64,000 bases of DNA. Origin: HIMB11 sp965657135 (GTDB lineage Bacteria > Pseudomonadota > Alphaproteobacteria > Rhodobacterales > Rhodobacteraceae). Positions 1 to 7,853 of this stretch are shown here, one piece after another. Position 1 is the stretch's first letter. Every line of letters starts with the position of its first letter. The DNA lies in assembly GCA_965657135.1 (NCBI GenBank), contig CBFHNF010000008.1, forward strand, positions 49,583 to 113,582, given 5' to 3'. The notes beneath the pieces are model-generated. The model saw only the letters and a list, made by a program, of their open reading frames with translations. It was not told where the DNA came from and did not search any database. The translations under genes and the position numbers were made by a program.

Positions 1-708
1 CCATCTGCGGTTGTGTTGGTCGCAACTGTGCGTGCGATGAAAATGAATGGTGGCGTTGCGAAAAATGATCTGGGCGAGGAAAACGTTGATGCGGTCAAAG
101 CAGGGTGTGCAAACCTAGGCCGTCACATCGCAAACCTGAAATCATTCGGCGTCCCCGTGGTTGTTGCGATCAACCATTTTGTCAAAGACACAGACGCAGA
201 AATCGAAGCGGTAAAAGCGTTTGTTGCAAGCCAAGGCGCAGAAGCGATTGTTTCCAAACATTGGGCAGACGGTTCAATGGGTTCAAAAGAGCTTGCCACA
301 CGCGTTGCCGAAATCGCGGATGCAGACATGGCAAACTTTGCGCCCCTTTATGCAGATGAAATGCCGTTGGCGGATAAAATCCAAACAGTATGCAAACGCA
401 TCTATCGCGCCGACGAAGCATTAATGGATAAAAAAATCCGCGACCAGCTGCACCTGTGGGAAGAACAGGGATACGGTCATTTGCCAGTGTGTATGGCAAA
501 AACTCAATACAGTTTTTCAACGGATCCAAACCTGCGCGGCGCGCCAGATAACCACAGCGTTCCAGTACGCGAAGTCCGTCTAAGTGCGGGCGCTGGGTTC
601 ATCGTCGCTGTTTGTGGTGAGATCATGACAATGCCTGGACTGCCACGCAAGCCTGCAGCAGAAACCATTTGTCTAAATGACGAAGGTCTGGTCGAAGGTC
701 TGTTTTAA
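1..708 (+). CDS. fhs: formate--tetrahydrofolate ligase, C-terminal part
   Basis: Makes 10-formyl-THF from formate, THF and ATP in the cytosolic one-carbon pool. The frame is open from the first base of the window, so this is the last 235 residues or so of a protein of about 550 residues; its start lies upstream. Family-typical segments are VATVRAMKMNGG at the left end, FGVPVVVAINHF about 50 residues in, and MTMPGLPRKPAAE close to the C-terminus, followed by the usual short tail. A hairpin terminator follows the stop, and folD, the next enzyme of the same pathway, begins 73 bases downstream. The GTG at base 13 is an internal codon, not a start. Confidence 0.95.
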   Translation, partial: PSAVVLVATVRAMKMNGGVAKNDLGEENVDAVKAGCANLGRHIANLKSFGVPVVVAINHFVKDTDAEIEAVKAFVASQGAEAIVSKHWADGSMGSKELATRVAEIADADMANFAPLYADEMPLADKIQTVCKRIYRADEALMDKKIRDQLHLWEEQGYGHLPVCMAKTQYSFSTDPNLRGAPDNHSVPVREVRLSAGAGFIVAVCGEIMTMPGLPRKPAAETICLNDEGLVEGLF

Positions 709-716
709 AAACATAG

Positions 717-741
717 GGGCGCGAACTATTCGCGCCCTTTT
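717..741 (+). terminator. Rho-independent terminator after fhs
   Basis: Perfect 7-bp stem GGGCGCG/CGCGCCC with a 7-base loop, followed by four T. It lies between fhs and folD, so folD is either read through or has its own promoter in the short gap. Confidence 0.75.
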
Positions 742-781
742 CATATTCAGAGATGAATAAGCACCCATTTGCGAGGAAACG

Positions 782-1675
782 ATGAGCGCACATATTATTG
801 ATGGTAAGGCTTTTGCCGCCAAAGTTCGTGGCCAAGTCGCCGAACACGTAAACCGCATCAAAGAAGAAAATGGGATCACCCCCGGTTTGGCGGTCGTTTT
901 GGTTGGTGAAGATCCCGCAAGCCAAGTTTATGTGCGCTCGAAAGGCAAGCAAACACTCGAAGCGGGAATGAATTCCTATGAGCATAAATTGGATGCGGAT
1001 ACATCACAGGATGACTTACTGAAACTGATTGCGGATCTGAATGCGGACGCAGATGTGCATGGGATATTGGTTCAACTGCCCTTGCCCAAACACCTGAACG
1101 AAGATTTGGTGATCAACTCCATCGCCCCTGAAAAGGATGTGGATGGATTTCATATTTCAAACGTGGGACTATTGGGGACTGGGCAAAAATCCATGGTGCC
1201 GTGTACGCCGCTTGGGTGTTTGATGATGTTGCGGGAGTATCACGGGTCCTTGTCGGGCATGAATGCCGTTGTAATCGGACGCTCAAACATTGTCGGTAAA
1301 CCGATGGCGCAACTGTTGTTGGGCGATAGCTGCACAGTGACAATTGCACATTCACGGACCAAGGATTTGCCTGCGGTCGTTCGGGGTGCGGATATTGTTG
1401 TGGCGGCCGTGGGCCGCCCTGAAATGGTTCCCGGGGACTGGATTAAACCCGGTGCAACCGTGATCGATGTGGGCATCAACCGAATTGATAAACCAGAGGG
1501 CGGAACGCGCCTGGTTGGGGATGTTGATTACGCATCCTGCGCTGAGGTTGCAGGCGCCATTACACCCGTGCCAGGGGGCGTTGGCCCAATGACAATCGCC
1601 TGCCTACTGGCTAACACCGTCACCGCCTGTTGCCGTATTCACGGCCTTGTCGAGCCAGAGGGTCTGACAGCGTAA
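782..1675 (+). CDS. folD: bifunctional methylene-THF dehydrogenase / methenyl-THF cyclohydrolase
   Basis: Interconverts 5,10-methylene-THF, 5,10-methenyl-THF and 10-formyl-THF using NADP. The 297 residues match the family's usual length. The catalytic motif YVRSKGK sits at residues 50-56, with Lys56 the expected catalytic lysine. The NADP-binding stretch VVIGRSNIVGKP lies near residue 163, and the C-terminal signature PVPGGVGPMT near residue 262. The ATG start has a GAGGA ribosome site 5-6 bases upstream. It follows fhs, the usual functional partner, and is followed by a strong terminator. Together the two enzymes can process the C1 units released by the sarcosine oxidase encoded 22 kb away; that link is inference. 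Confidence 0.97.
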   Translation: MSAHIIDGKAFAAKVRGQVAEHVNRIKEENGITPGLAVVLVGEDPASQVYVRSKGKQTLEAGMNSYEHKLDADTSQDDLLKLIADLNADADVHGILVQLPLPKHLNEDLVINSIAPEKDVDGFHISNVGLLGTGQKSMVPCTPLGCLMMLREYHGSLSGMNAVVIGRSNIVGKPMAQLLLGDSCTVTIAHSRTKDLPAVVRGADIVVAAVGRPEMVPGDWIKPGATVIDVGINRIDKPEGGTRLVGDVDYASCAEVAGAITPVPGGVGPMTIACLLANTVTACCRIHGLVEPEGLTA

Positions 1676-1739
1676 AAACCAAGGTCGGTTTGTAAAATAG
1701 GGGCCGCGTTGCACCTGTCGTATATAATGCAAAAGGACA

Positions 1740-1767
1740 GGGTCGCTTTGCGACCCTTTTTTATTTT
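1740..1767 (+). terminator. Rho-independent terminator after folD
   Basis: Perfect 7-bp stem GGGTCGC/GCGACCC, 3-base loop, then TTTTTTATTTT. The rest of the gap to 1918 holds no gene I can support. Confidence 0.85.
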
Positions 1768-1918
1768 AAACTAGACGCGCGCTTGTCAAAGGCGTTGTGC
1801 AACGTTTTCAGCATCAATTCTGATGTGGATCGACCAAGTTAATAAACGGGTGTATCTAGCTCCAATACCGAAGCCGAAATTGGTGATGTGATAAGGACGG
1901 CCAAACGTAAACTGCGGT

Positions 1919-2587
1919 TCATTTACCCCTAGGCATCGGAATGGCGAGCGCTTTGCTACCTGTTAGAACGGCAATCGCATCAGGGCGCATAAGATTGCTG
2001 AGCGGTTCACTATGTGCATGCAAACCGCCTGTATAGGTGCCATAGGCGGGCATGATCACCCGGTCGATATCAATCAGGAAAGCAGGTTTTACATAATTGC
2101 TTCCCCGTAGGTTAAGTCGTGCCTTTGGGTGAAAATGGCCAGAAATTTCACCGCTTTTGCCGTGGTTCGCTTCGTGACGAAAAACCACGGGTGGGACAGG
2201 CAGTTCAACCAAATTGCTACCTGCGATTTCTACGGGGCCGGGATCATGGTTGCCTGCGATCCATATCCAACGACGACCAGCCTGAAGTCGGGTTAACCAT
2301 AATTTTTCTGTTTCTGGTAAACCACGTTCCGCCTCAAGATCGTCAAAGCTGTCGCCTAGGCAGACAACCGTCTTGGCGCCAGTTGCACGCAAATCGGATT
2401 CAAGCCGCAAAATGGTATCGGTTGTTTCATAGGGCGGCAAAATCGCACCACCGCGACGCGCCATCCTTTCTGATTTTCCGAGATGCAGATCAGACACGCA
2501 TAATAATTTTCGTTCTGGCCACCACAGAGCGCCTGACGGCATAGCCTTCATTGTTGCACCAGAAAGAGAAAATTCATAACCGCTCAT
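1919..2587 (-). CDS. pdeM: ligase-associated DNA damage response endonuclease PdeM
   Basis: Calcineurin-like metallophosphoesterase of the PdeM group, found next to Lhr-type helicases and ATP-dependent DNA ligases in many proteobacteria. Metal-binding motifs are visible in order: SDLHLGKSE, CLGDSFDD, GNHD and GHFHPK, ending with an aspartate/histidine-rich core (YGTYTGGLHAHS). The N-terminus MSGYEFSLSG and the following PSGALWWPERKLLCVSDLHLG fit the family, so I chose the ATG at 2587; a TTG nine codons upstream is in frame but nearly abuts the helicase stop. It lies directly downstream of the helicase in the same direction and probably shares its transcript. The exact substrate in vivo is not established. 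Confidence 0.9.
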   Translation of the reverse strand: MSGYEFSLSGATMKAMPSGALWWPERKLLCVSDLHLGKSERMARRGGAILPPYETTDTILRLESDLRATGAKTVVCLGDSFDDLEAERGLPETEKLWLTRLQAGRRWIWIAGNHDPGPVEIAGSNLVELPVPPVVFRHEANHGKSGEISGHFHPKARLNLRGSNYVKPAFLIDIDRVIMPAYGTYTGGLHAHSEPLSNLMRPDAIAVLTGSKALAIPMPRGK

Positions 2588-2618
2588 GCCGCCACTTGCA
2601 CAGAAAGTTTGCAATGCA

Positions 2619-5030
2619 TCAAGCGTCGATTTTAAGTCCAGCTTCTGCCATCAATTGTGCTGCCTCATTTGCAACAAGGCGATCAATTGCTTCACCCTTG
2701 ACGGGAATGCGTCCCGCCTCAAGGAAAAGGGGCGCTGAAAAAGGGGAAAGATGTGGCAATGCCTTGTGGACAATATTCCCTTGGACGCGATCCAACATAT
2801 TTCTTATACGCCCAAAATCGACCAATCCGCGCATTGCTTCGGTTTGGGCAATCCGCATCAATAGGTGGTCTGGGTCATATTTCAGCAAGGTGTCGTATAA
2901 AATATCAGAGGAAAATGTCGCCTGACGGCCTGATTTGCGCTGCCCTGGCAAATTGCGCTCGATCAACCCAGCGATGGTGGCCACGGCACGAAAACTGCGT
3001 TTCATCACGGCATTTCCAGCGAGCCAATTTTCAAATCCATCTTCCAATTTTTGTGGATCCAGAAGGGATGCTGGATCCGTGACAGGGTCTAATCCCCAAA
3101 TGAGTGTGGCATAATCCGTTGACACAAACCCAAGTGGGGCGAGCCCTTTCTCCTCCATCCGTTTGGTCAATAATAATCCCAGAGTTTGTTGGGCATTGCG
3201 CCCTGCGAATCCAAAGACGCACAAATGGTGCCGTTCATGGCGAGGAAACGTTTCAATCAAAAGTGAATCAGGTCTGGGCAGAACTGAGAGTGTTTGTTGT
3301 AACTCCAACCACTCTGTTGTGTAATCCGGTAATCCCTCAAAGTCCCTTCGTTCAAATTTATGCAATATCCTTTCGCTTAGTTGTGTGGATGTTGCGAACT
3401 TTGTTCCGCCAAAGACTGCTATCTTGGGTTCTTTGTTCGCGCGTCTTGAAACCTCGACGACCAATTCTCGTAGCCCCTCAAACCGAACAACCTGCCCGCC
3501 GATTAGAAACGTGTCCCCAGTGGTGAGTGTGGCGGCAAATGCTTCTTCAACTTCACCCAATGGCGCACCGCCCCGTTGGCGTTGCATCCGCACTTTTAGG
3601 GTATCGGTGTCTTGAATTGTGCCAGCATTCATTCGGATACGCGCCGCTGACCGCGGATCCCTTAGAATGTAGTTGCCATCAGTTTGTTGTTTTAATCGAT
3701 GCCAATGTTCGTATCGGCGCAACGCATAACCACCTGTTGCGCAAAAATCCAAACAATCGTCAAATTCAGCGCGCGTTAGTGCGCGATACGCGCCTGCGCG
3801 ACGTACCTCGTGAAATATAGATTTTGGATCGATGGGACCCGCGCAAGCCAGCAACAGAATATGTTGACATAATACATCTAGTGGACCATCGGGCAGAGCT
3901 TCTCCATCCAGTTCTCCTGCCAAAACGGCGTCTAGTGCGGCCTGACATTCGATGATTTCGAAACGGTTTGCAGGTACGATCATGGCCTTTGAGGGTGCAT
4001 TGTATTGGTGGTTTGCACGCCCAATCCGCTGAACCAAACGTTTTACATTTTTTGGGGCACCGATTTGAATGACCAAATCGACATCTCCCCAATCAATTCC
4101 CAAATCCAGTGAACCTGTACACACGACGGCACGCAATGCGCCTTGGGTCATGGCTGTTTCAACCTTATGACGTTGTTCTCGATCCAAGGACCCATGATGA
4201 ATTGCAATGGGCAATCCTGTTTCATTTTCCAACCAAAGTGCGTGAAAAAATATTTCTGCCTGTGCGCGTGTATTGTGAAAAATCAGCGTGGTTTTATGGG
4301 CTTTGATTTGATCCAGAACCATCTGTACGGAATATGCGGCACCCGCACCAGCCCAAGGCGGGGGCGTTTCGCCGATCAGCATCTGAATATCTGGGGCTGG
4401 TCCAGGGTCTGCGTATAAAATGGGGCAGGGATCTGGGTGCGCGGCCATCGTTTTGGCAATTGCGTCTGGATCATCGACCGTGGCAGACAAACCTATGCGG
4501 CGCAAATTTGGACACAGCGACTGCAAACGTGAGAGCGCGAGCATTAACTGATCACCTCGTTTGCTTTCTGCTAGGGCATGTATTTCATCAATGACGATGC
4601 GCTGCAAACCTTGAAAAATCTGTGGGGCATCTGGATAAGACATCAGCAAAGCAAGGCTTTCTGGTGTGGTTAGCAATATATGCGGTGGGGCTGCGCGTTG
4701 GCGTTTTTTTTGTGTATTTGATGTGTCGCCAGTTCGATCTTCAACCCGAATGGGTAAATCCATTTCGTCAATTGGCGTTTGCAAGTTTCGTTTGATATCT
4801 GATGCCAATGCCTTCAGTGGTGAAACATAAAGGGTGTGCAATCCTTCATGTTGACCGTTCTCTAATTCCAGCAGTGTCGGCAAAAACCCACTTAGCGTTT
4901 TCCCCGCACCCGTTGGAGCGATCAACAATTGCGCAGGGCGCAAGGCATGGGTCAACAGTTCACGCTGGTGTGGGTGTAGTGTCCAATTTCGTGATGCCAG
5001 CCAGTGCGCAAATTTAGGGGACAGGTTCAT
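2619..5030 (-). CDS. ligase-associated DNA damage response DEXH box helicase (Lhr-like)
   Basis: Superfamily 2 helicase of about 800 residues. Walker A is IAPTGAGKT in the first 60 residues, the DEXH box reads DEIHALAES, motif III is GLSATVDD, and motif VI is QRIGRANH. A long C-terminal part (Lhr-core type) follows. ATG 5030 gives MNLSPKFAHWLASR, a typical family N-terminus, and is preferred over an in-frame TTG 11 codons upstream. It pairs with pdeM 30 bases or so downstream. In related genomes these two accompany an ATP-dependent ligase and an exonuclease; neither is in this window. Inferred role: processing of damaged or recombining DNA. Confidence 0.92.
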   Translation of the reverse strand: MNLSPKFAHWLASRNWTLHPHQRELLTHALRPAQLLIAPTGAGKTLSGFLPTLLELENGQHEGLHTLYVSPLKALASDIKRNLQTPIDEMDLPIRVEDRTGDTSNTQKKRQRAAPPHILLTTPESLALLMSYPDAPQIFQGLQRIVIDEIHALAESKRGDQLMLALSRLQSLCPNLRRIGLSATVDDPDAIAKTMAAHPDPCPILYADPGPAPDIQMLIGETPPPWAGAGAAYSVQMVLDQIKAHKTTLIFHNTRAQAEIFFHALWLENETGLPIAIHHGSLDREQRHKVETAMTQGALRAVVCTGSLDLGIDWGDVDLVIQIGAPKNVKRLVQRIGRANHQYNAPSKAMIVPANRFEIIECQAALDAVLAGELDGEALPDGPLDVLCQHILLLACAGPIDPKSIFHEVRRAGAYRALTRAEFDDCLDFCATGGYALRRYEHWHRLKQQTDGNYILRDPRSAARIRMNAGTIQDTDTLKVRMQRQRGGAPLGEVEEAFAATLTTGDTFLIGGQVVRFEGLRELVVEVSRRANKEPKIAVFGGTKFATSTQLSERILHKFERRDFEGLPDYTTEWLELQQTLSVLPRPDSLLIETFPRHERHHLCVFGFAGRNAQQTLGLLLTKRMEEKGLAPLGFVSTDYATLIWGLDPVTDPASLLDPQKLEDGFENWLAGNAVMKRSFRAVATIAGLIERNLPGQRKSGRQATFSSDILYDTLLKYDPDHLLMRIAQTEAMRGLVDFGRIRNMLDRVQGNIVHKALPHLSPFSAPLFLEAGRIPVKGEAIDRLVANEAAQLMAEAGLKIDA

Positions 5031-5113
5031 TACTACCAAGTAGGTTGGATAAAACTTTATCAAGATATAGTAGATCGATCAATATAAACTATACATGATG
5101 CAAAAGTGATCTT

Positions 5114-6241
5114 TCAGTTATTTTCAGCCAATGTAATGTGAACTGCATATATTTCACTTTTGTCGCTCTCATTTTGTTGATCAAAAAACCGAATGCCCCT
5201 GTTGCCATCTTCTTGATCGTTATTTTGCAGGTTGATTTCGCTAGGGGCTACGATCAGAAGTAAAGAGGAACTATCGTTCAGGATTATGGTTTTTCTCGAA
5301 CGGAATTCTTGAGTTTTAAAAGCTTTCGTAAGATCAGAAAACACGGCTTCATCTTTAACAATATAATTTTGGTTAACATCAATGTTCATTTTTATCGAGC
5401 CATTATGCTTATTTATTGTCTGCACTTTAAAAGAGATATCAGCACCATTTTTGAAATTATTGATGGCTATAGTTTTACCATTGCGTTGAGGGTAACTAAC
5501 TTCATTGCCGATAAAAATTTTTATAGGTCTTGAGGGTAGTAAATTATAGCTTACTATTTCGGGACTGGCTGATCTAAACATAGATAGAATACCAATGAAA
5601 TTTGGCTCATTAGATGACATAATAACTAAATTATCATGTTGCGACCCATTGAATAAACTTCTTGGAAATTCTTGATTTGACTCAATCTTATATGTTTGTG
5701 TAATAAGCACACGTCGGCTAACGTTTTCCACATCGATCAGATTCGATACAGAACCTAGCGCATATCTACTTGCTAACAAGAATGCTTTTTCACTCGCTTC
5801 GATACTGCTTACTCGTCCAGATAATACAATGCCATCATTTGCGCTGCGCACTTCTATATGTTCTCTTGGCAAAATTTGTTTTATGCGTTTCCTAAGTTCT
5901 TGAAGGTCAGTCGTGACTTTGATTTGGACGTTTGAAATCAAATTACCTTTTTTGTCGATTAGTGTTAATGTGGTTGTACCAACAAGCTTGCCTAATATGT
6001 AAACTGTTCGGTCTGACAATGTCGAAAAGTCGGCGATTGCTGGGTTCGCTATTGAAAGTTCTGAGAATGGAACCGCACTTTCAACCACTATGGCTCTATC
6101 TATTGGTACGCCAATCGTTTGCTCGTTTGGCTGTTGAATCACATTCACAATTTCCGCCCAACTCGAATTGCTTTGCAAAGTAAAAAACGTTGCAAAGGTT
6201 AGAATTATTGATGCAAAGTTTTTTAAATGCCATGATATCAT
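5114..6241 (-). CDS. CpaC/RcpA-like pilus assembly protein, divergent orphan
   Basis: Secreted protein of 375 residues. An N-terminal signal peptide (hydrophobic stretch SIILTFATFFTL, likely cleavage after the alanine near 29) is followed at about 38-110 by a domain like the N-terminal domain of CpaC/RcpA secretins (ANPAIADFSTLSDRTVYILG). A BON-like segment follows at about 112-172. The rest resembles a degenerate secretin domain (EFRSRKTIILNDSSSLLLIV), but the usual closing motif around PLLGxLF is not visible, and the protein is about 100 residues shorter than typical CpaC. No other tad/flp gene is near. The gene and its flanks are clearly AT-richer than its neighbours, which suggests transfer or relaxed selection. 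Confidence 0.6.
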   Translation of the reverse strand: MISWHLKNFASIILTFATFFTLQSNSSWAEIVNVIQQPNEQTIGVPIDRAIVVESAVPFSELSIANPAIADFSTLSDRTVYILGKLVGTTTLTLIDKKGNLISNVQIKVTTDLQELRKRIKQILPREHIEVRSANDGIVLSGRVSSIEASEKAFLLASRYALGSVSNLIDVENVSRRVLITQTYKIESNQEFPRSLFNGSQHDNLVIMSSNEPNFIGILSMFRSASPEIVSYNLLPSRPIKIFIGNEVSYPQRNGKTIAINNFKNGADISFKVQTINKHNGSIKMNIDVNQNYIVKDEAVFSDLTKAFKTQEFRSRKTIILNDSSSLLLIVAPSEINLQNNDQEDGNRGIRFFDQQNESDKSEIYAVHITLAENN

Positions 6242-6370
6242 TGGGTTAGGCTCGATTTTTTATTATAATTTCAGTTTCGAACATTAACTATTTTGTTACA
6301 AAATGCAAAGGTAAACTACTTGAAGCAAAATACTTAGAGTAACTCAAAATAGCTTGGCCACAATGTTGGT

Positions 6371-6405
6371 GCGGCCTGTCTCAGCGGTAATAGTTGACAG
6401 GCCGC
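6371..6405. terminator. inverted repeat, possible terminator of scoB
   Basis: Perfect 10-bp inverted repeat GCGGCCTGTC/GACAGGCCGC around a 15-base loop, 11 bases beyond the scoB stop. No clear T-run follows on the minus strand, so factor-independent termination is only possible. It may instead protect the mRNA end. Confidence 0.45.
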
Positions 6406-6416
6406 TTACTTAAGTT

Positions 6417-7046
6417 TTAATCGACGATTGTTGCCTCTGTCGCGGCGCGGAGTTCAGCTTCGCTAACGCCCTCTGCGCATTCAACGATGCGTAATCCACC
6501 GTCGACCACGTCCAAAACACCAAGGTTTGTGATAATGCGATCCACAACGGCCGTTCCCGTTAGGGGTAAGGTGCATGCAGGAAGCACTTTGCTTTCACCA
6601 TGTTTGTTCGTGTGATCCATCACAACGATCACTCGACCCACACCTGCAACAAGGTCCATCGCGCCGCCCATACCCTTGACCAGCTTGCCAGGGATCATCC
6701 AGTTTGCCAGGTCACCGTTTTCTGCAACTTCCATCGCGCCCAAAATCGCCATGGCGATTTTGCCGCCACGGATCATCCCAAACGATGTCGCACTGTCGAA
6801 ATACGCCGTTTGGGGCAGTTCGGTAATGGTTTGCTTGCCTGCGTTGATCAGATCAGGGTCCTCTTCACCTTCATAGGGGAATGGGCCCATACCCAACATA
6901 CCATTTTCAGACTGCAGTGTGACTGTGATCCCCTCGGGGATATAATTGGACACAAGCGTCGGAATACCGATCCCAAGGTTCACATACATGCCATCTTGAA
7001 GCTCTTGTGCCGCGCGTGCGGCCATTTGATTGCGATCCCATGCCAT
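6417..7046 (-). CDS. scoB: 3-oxoacid CoA-transferase subunit B
   Basis: Beta subunit of a family I CoA-transferase, which moves CoA between succinyl-CoA (or another donor) and a 3-oxo or short-chain acid. The catalytic glutamate motif SENGML is present (Glu47), as are the early MYVNLGIGIPT and late GVLDVVDGG segments. The 209-residue length is normal for the separate B subunit. It starts 3 bases after the A-subunit stop, so the two are translationally coupled. Substrate cannot be fixed from sequence: acetoacetate/3-oxoadipate-type or ketone body use are the main options. Confidence 0.92.
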   Translation of the reverse strand: MAWDRNQMAARAAQELQDGMYVNLGIGIPTLVSNYIPEGITVTLQSENGMLGMGPFPYEGEEDPDLINAGKQTITELPQTAYFDSATSFGMIRGGKIAMAILGAMEVAENGDLANWMIPGKLVKGMGGAMDLVAGVGRVIVVMDHTNKHGESKVLPACTLPLTGTAVVDRIITNLGVLDVVDGGLRIVECAEGVSEAELRAATEATIVD

Positions 7047-7049
7047 TGA

Positions 7050-7754
7050 TCAACTCTCCGTCCGTGGGCGCGTTGTGCGCTGTTCGATGCGTTTTTCATG
7101 TTCACCTTGGATAATGCGATGCACATAGATCCCCGGTAGATGAATATGATCAGGGTCCAAGGAACCTGTTGGAACAATTTCTTCTACTTCCACAACACAC
7201 ACCTTACCGCACATCGCAGCAGGTGGGTTAAAATTGCGGGCCGTTTTACGGAAGACCAGATTTCCAGTTTCATCCGCCTTCCAGGCTTTTACAATTGCTA
7301 GGTCGGCGAAAATACCACGTTCAAGGATATAGGTTTCGCCATCGAAATCCTTGTGCTCTTTTCCGTCGGCGACAACGGTACCGACACCCGTTTTGGTATA
7401 GAACCCGGGGATGCCCGCACCACCTGCGCGCATACGTTCGGCCAATGTGCCCTGTGGGTTGAATTCCAATTCCAATTCCCCTGAAAGGTACTGGCGCATG
7501 AATTCGGCGTTTTCACCGACATAGGATGAAATCATCTTTTTCACCTGACGGGTTTGCAACAAAATGCCGATCCCAAAATCATCAACACCCGCGTTGTTGG
7601 ATGCAAATGTCATATCCTGGGTGCCCGCATCGCGGATTGCGGCCAACAAGAGTTCGGGAATACCACTTAGGCCAAAACCGCCTGATGCGATGAACATGCC
7701 GTCAAACAACAACCCATCTAACGCGTCGGCGGCGGATCCATAGACTTTCTTCAT
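7050..7754 (-). CDS. scoA: 3-oxoacid CoA-transferase subunit A
   Basis: Alpha subunit of the CoA-transferase. The glycine-rich CoA-transferase 1 signature is visible as DGMFIASGGFGLSGIPE in the first 40 residues, and FYTKTGVGT lies mid-protein. The ATG at 7754 (MKKVYGSAADAL) matches the usual N-terminus and has GGAG upstream; the in-frame codons before it are not family-like. It precedes scoB with a 3-base gap, forming a two-gene operon. The subunits form a heterotetramer in the cytoplasm. Confidence 0.92.
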   Translation of the reverse strand: MKKVYGSAADALDGLLFDGMFIASGGFGLSGIPELLLAAIRDAGTQDMTFASNNAGVDDFGIGILLQTRQVKKMISSYVGENAEFMRQYLSGELELEFNPQGTLAERMRAGGAGIPGFYTKTGVGTVVADGKEHKDFDGETYILERGIFADLAIVKAWKADETGNLVFRKTARNFNPPAAMCGKVCVVEVEEIVPTGSLDPDHIHLPGIYVHRIIQGEHEKRIEQRTTRPRTES

Positions 7755-7853
7755 GGAAGAGCTCCGTTTTAAAATCATTACGGAATTTGTGGCGCGTTGG
7801 CGCGTCGGTGTCAATCAACTGCGTACACAACGGGTGTGTATTACAGCCAATTC

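Noticed and set aside
182..529. 115-codon frame on the minus strand inside fhs
   Set aside because: It is antisense to the conserved fhs coding sequence, has no family resemblance and low-complexity leucine/arginine content.
3104..3526. 140-codon plus-strand frame inside the helicase gene
   Set aside because: Antisense shadow of a clearly conserved helicase; no ribosome site or recognisable domain.
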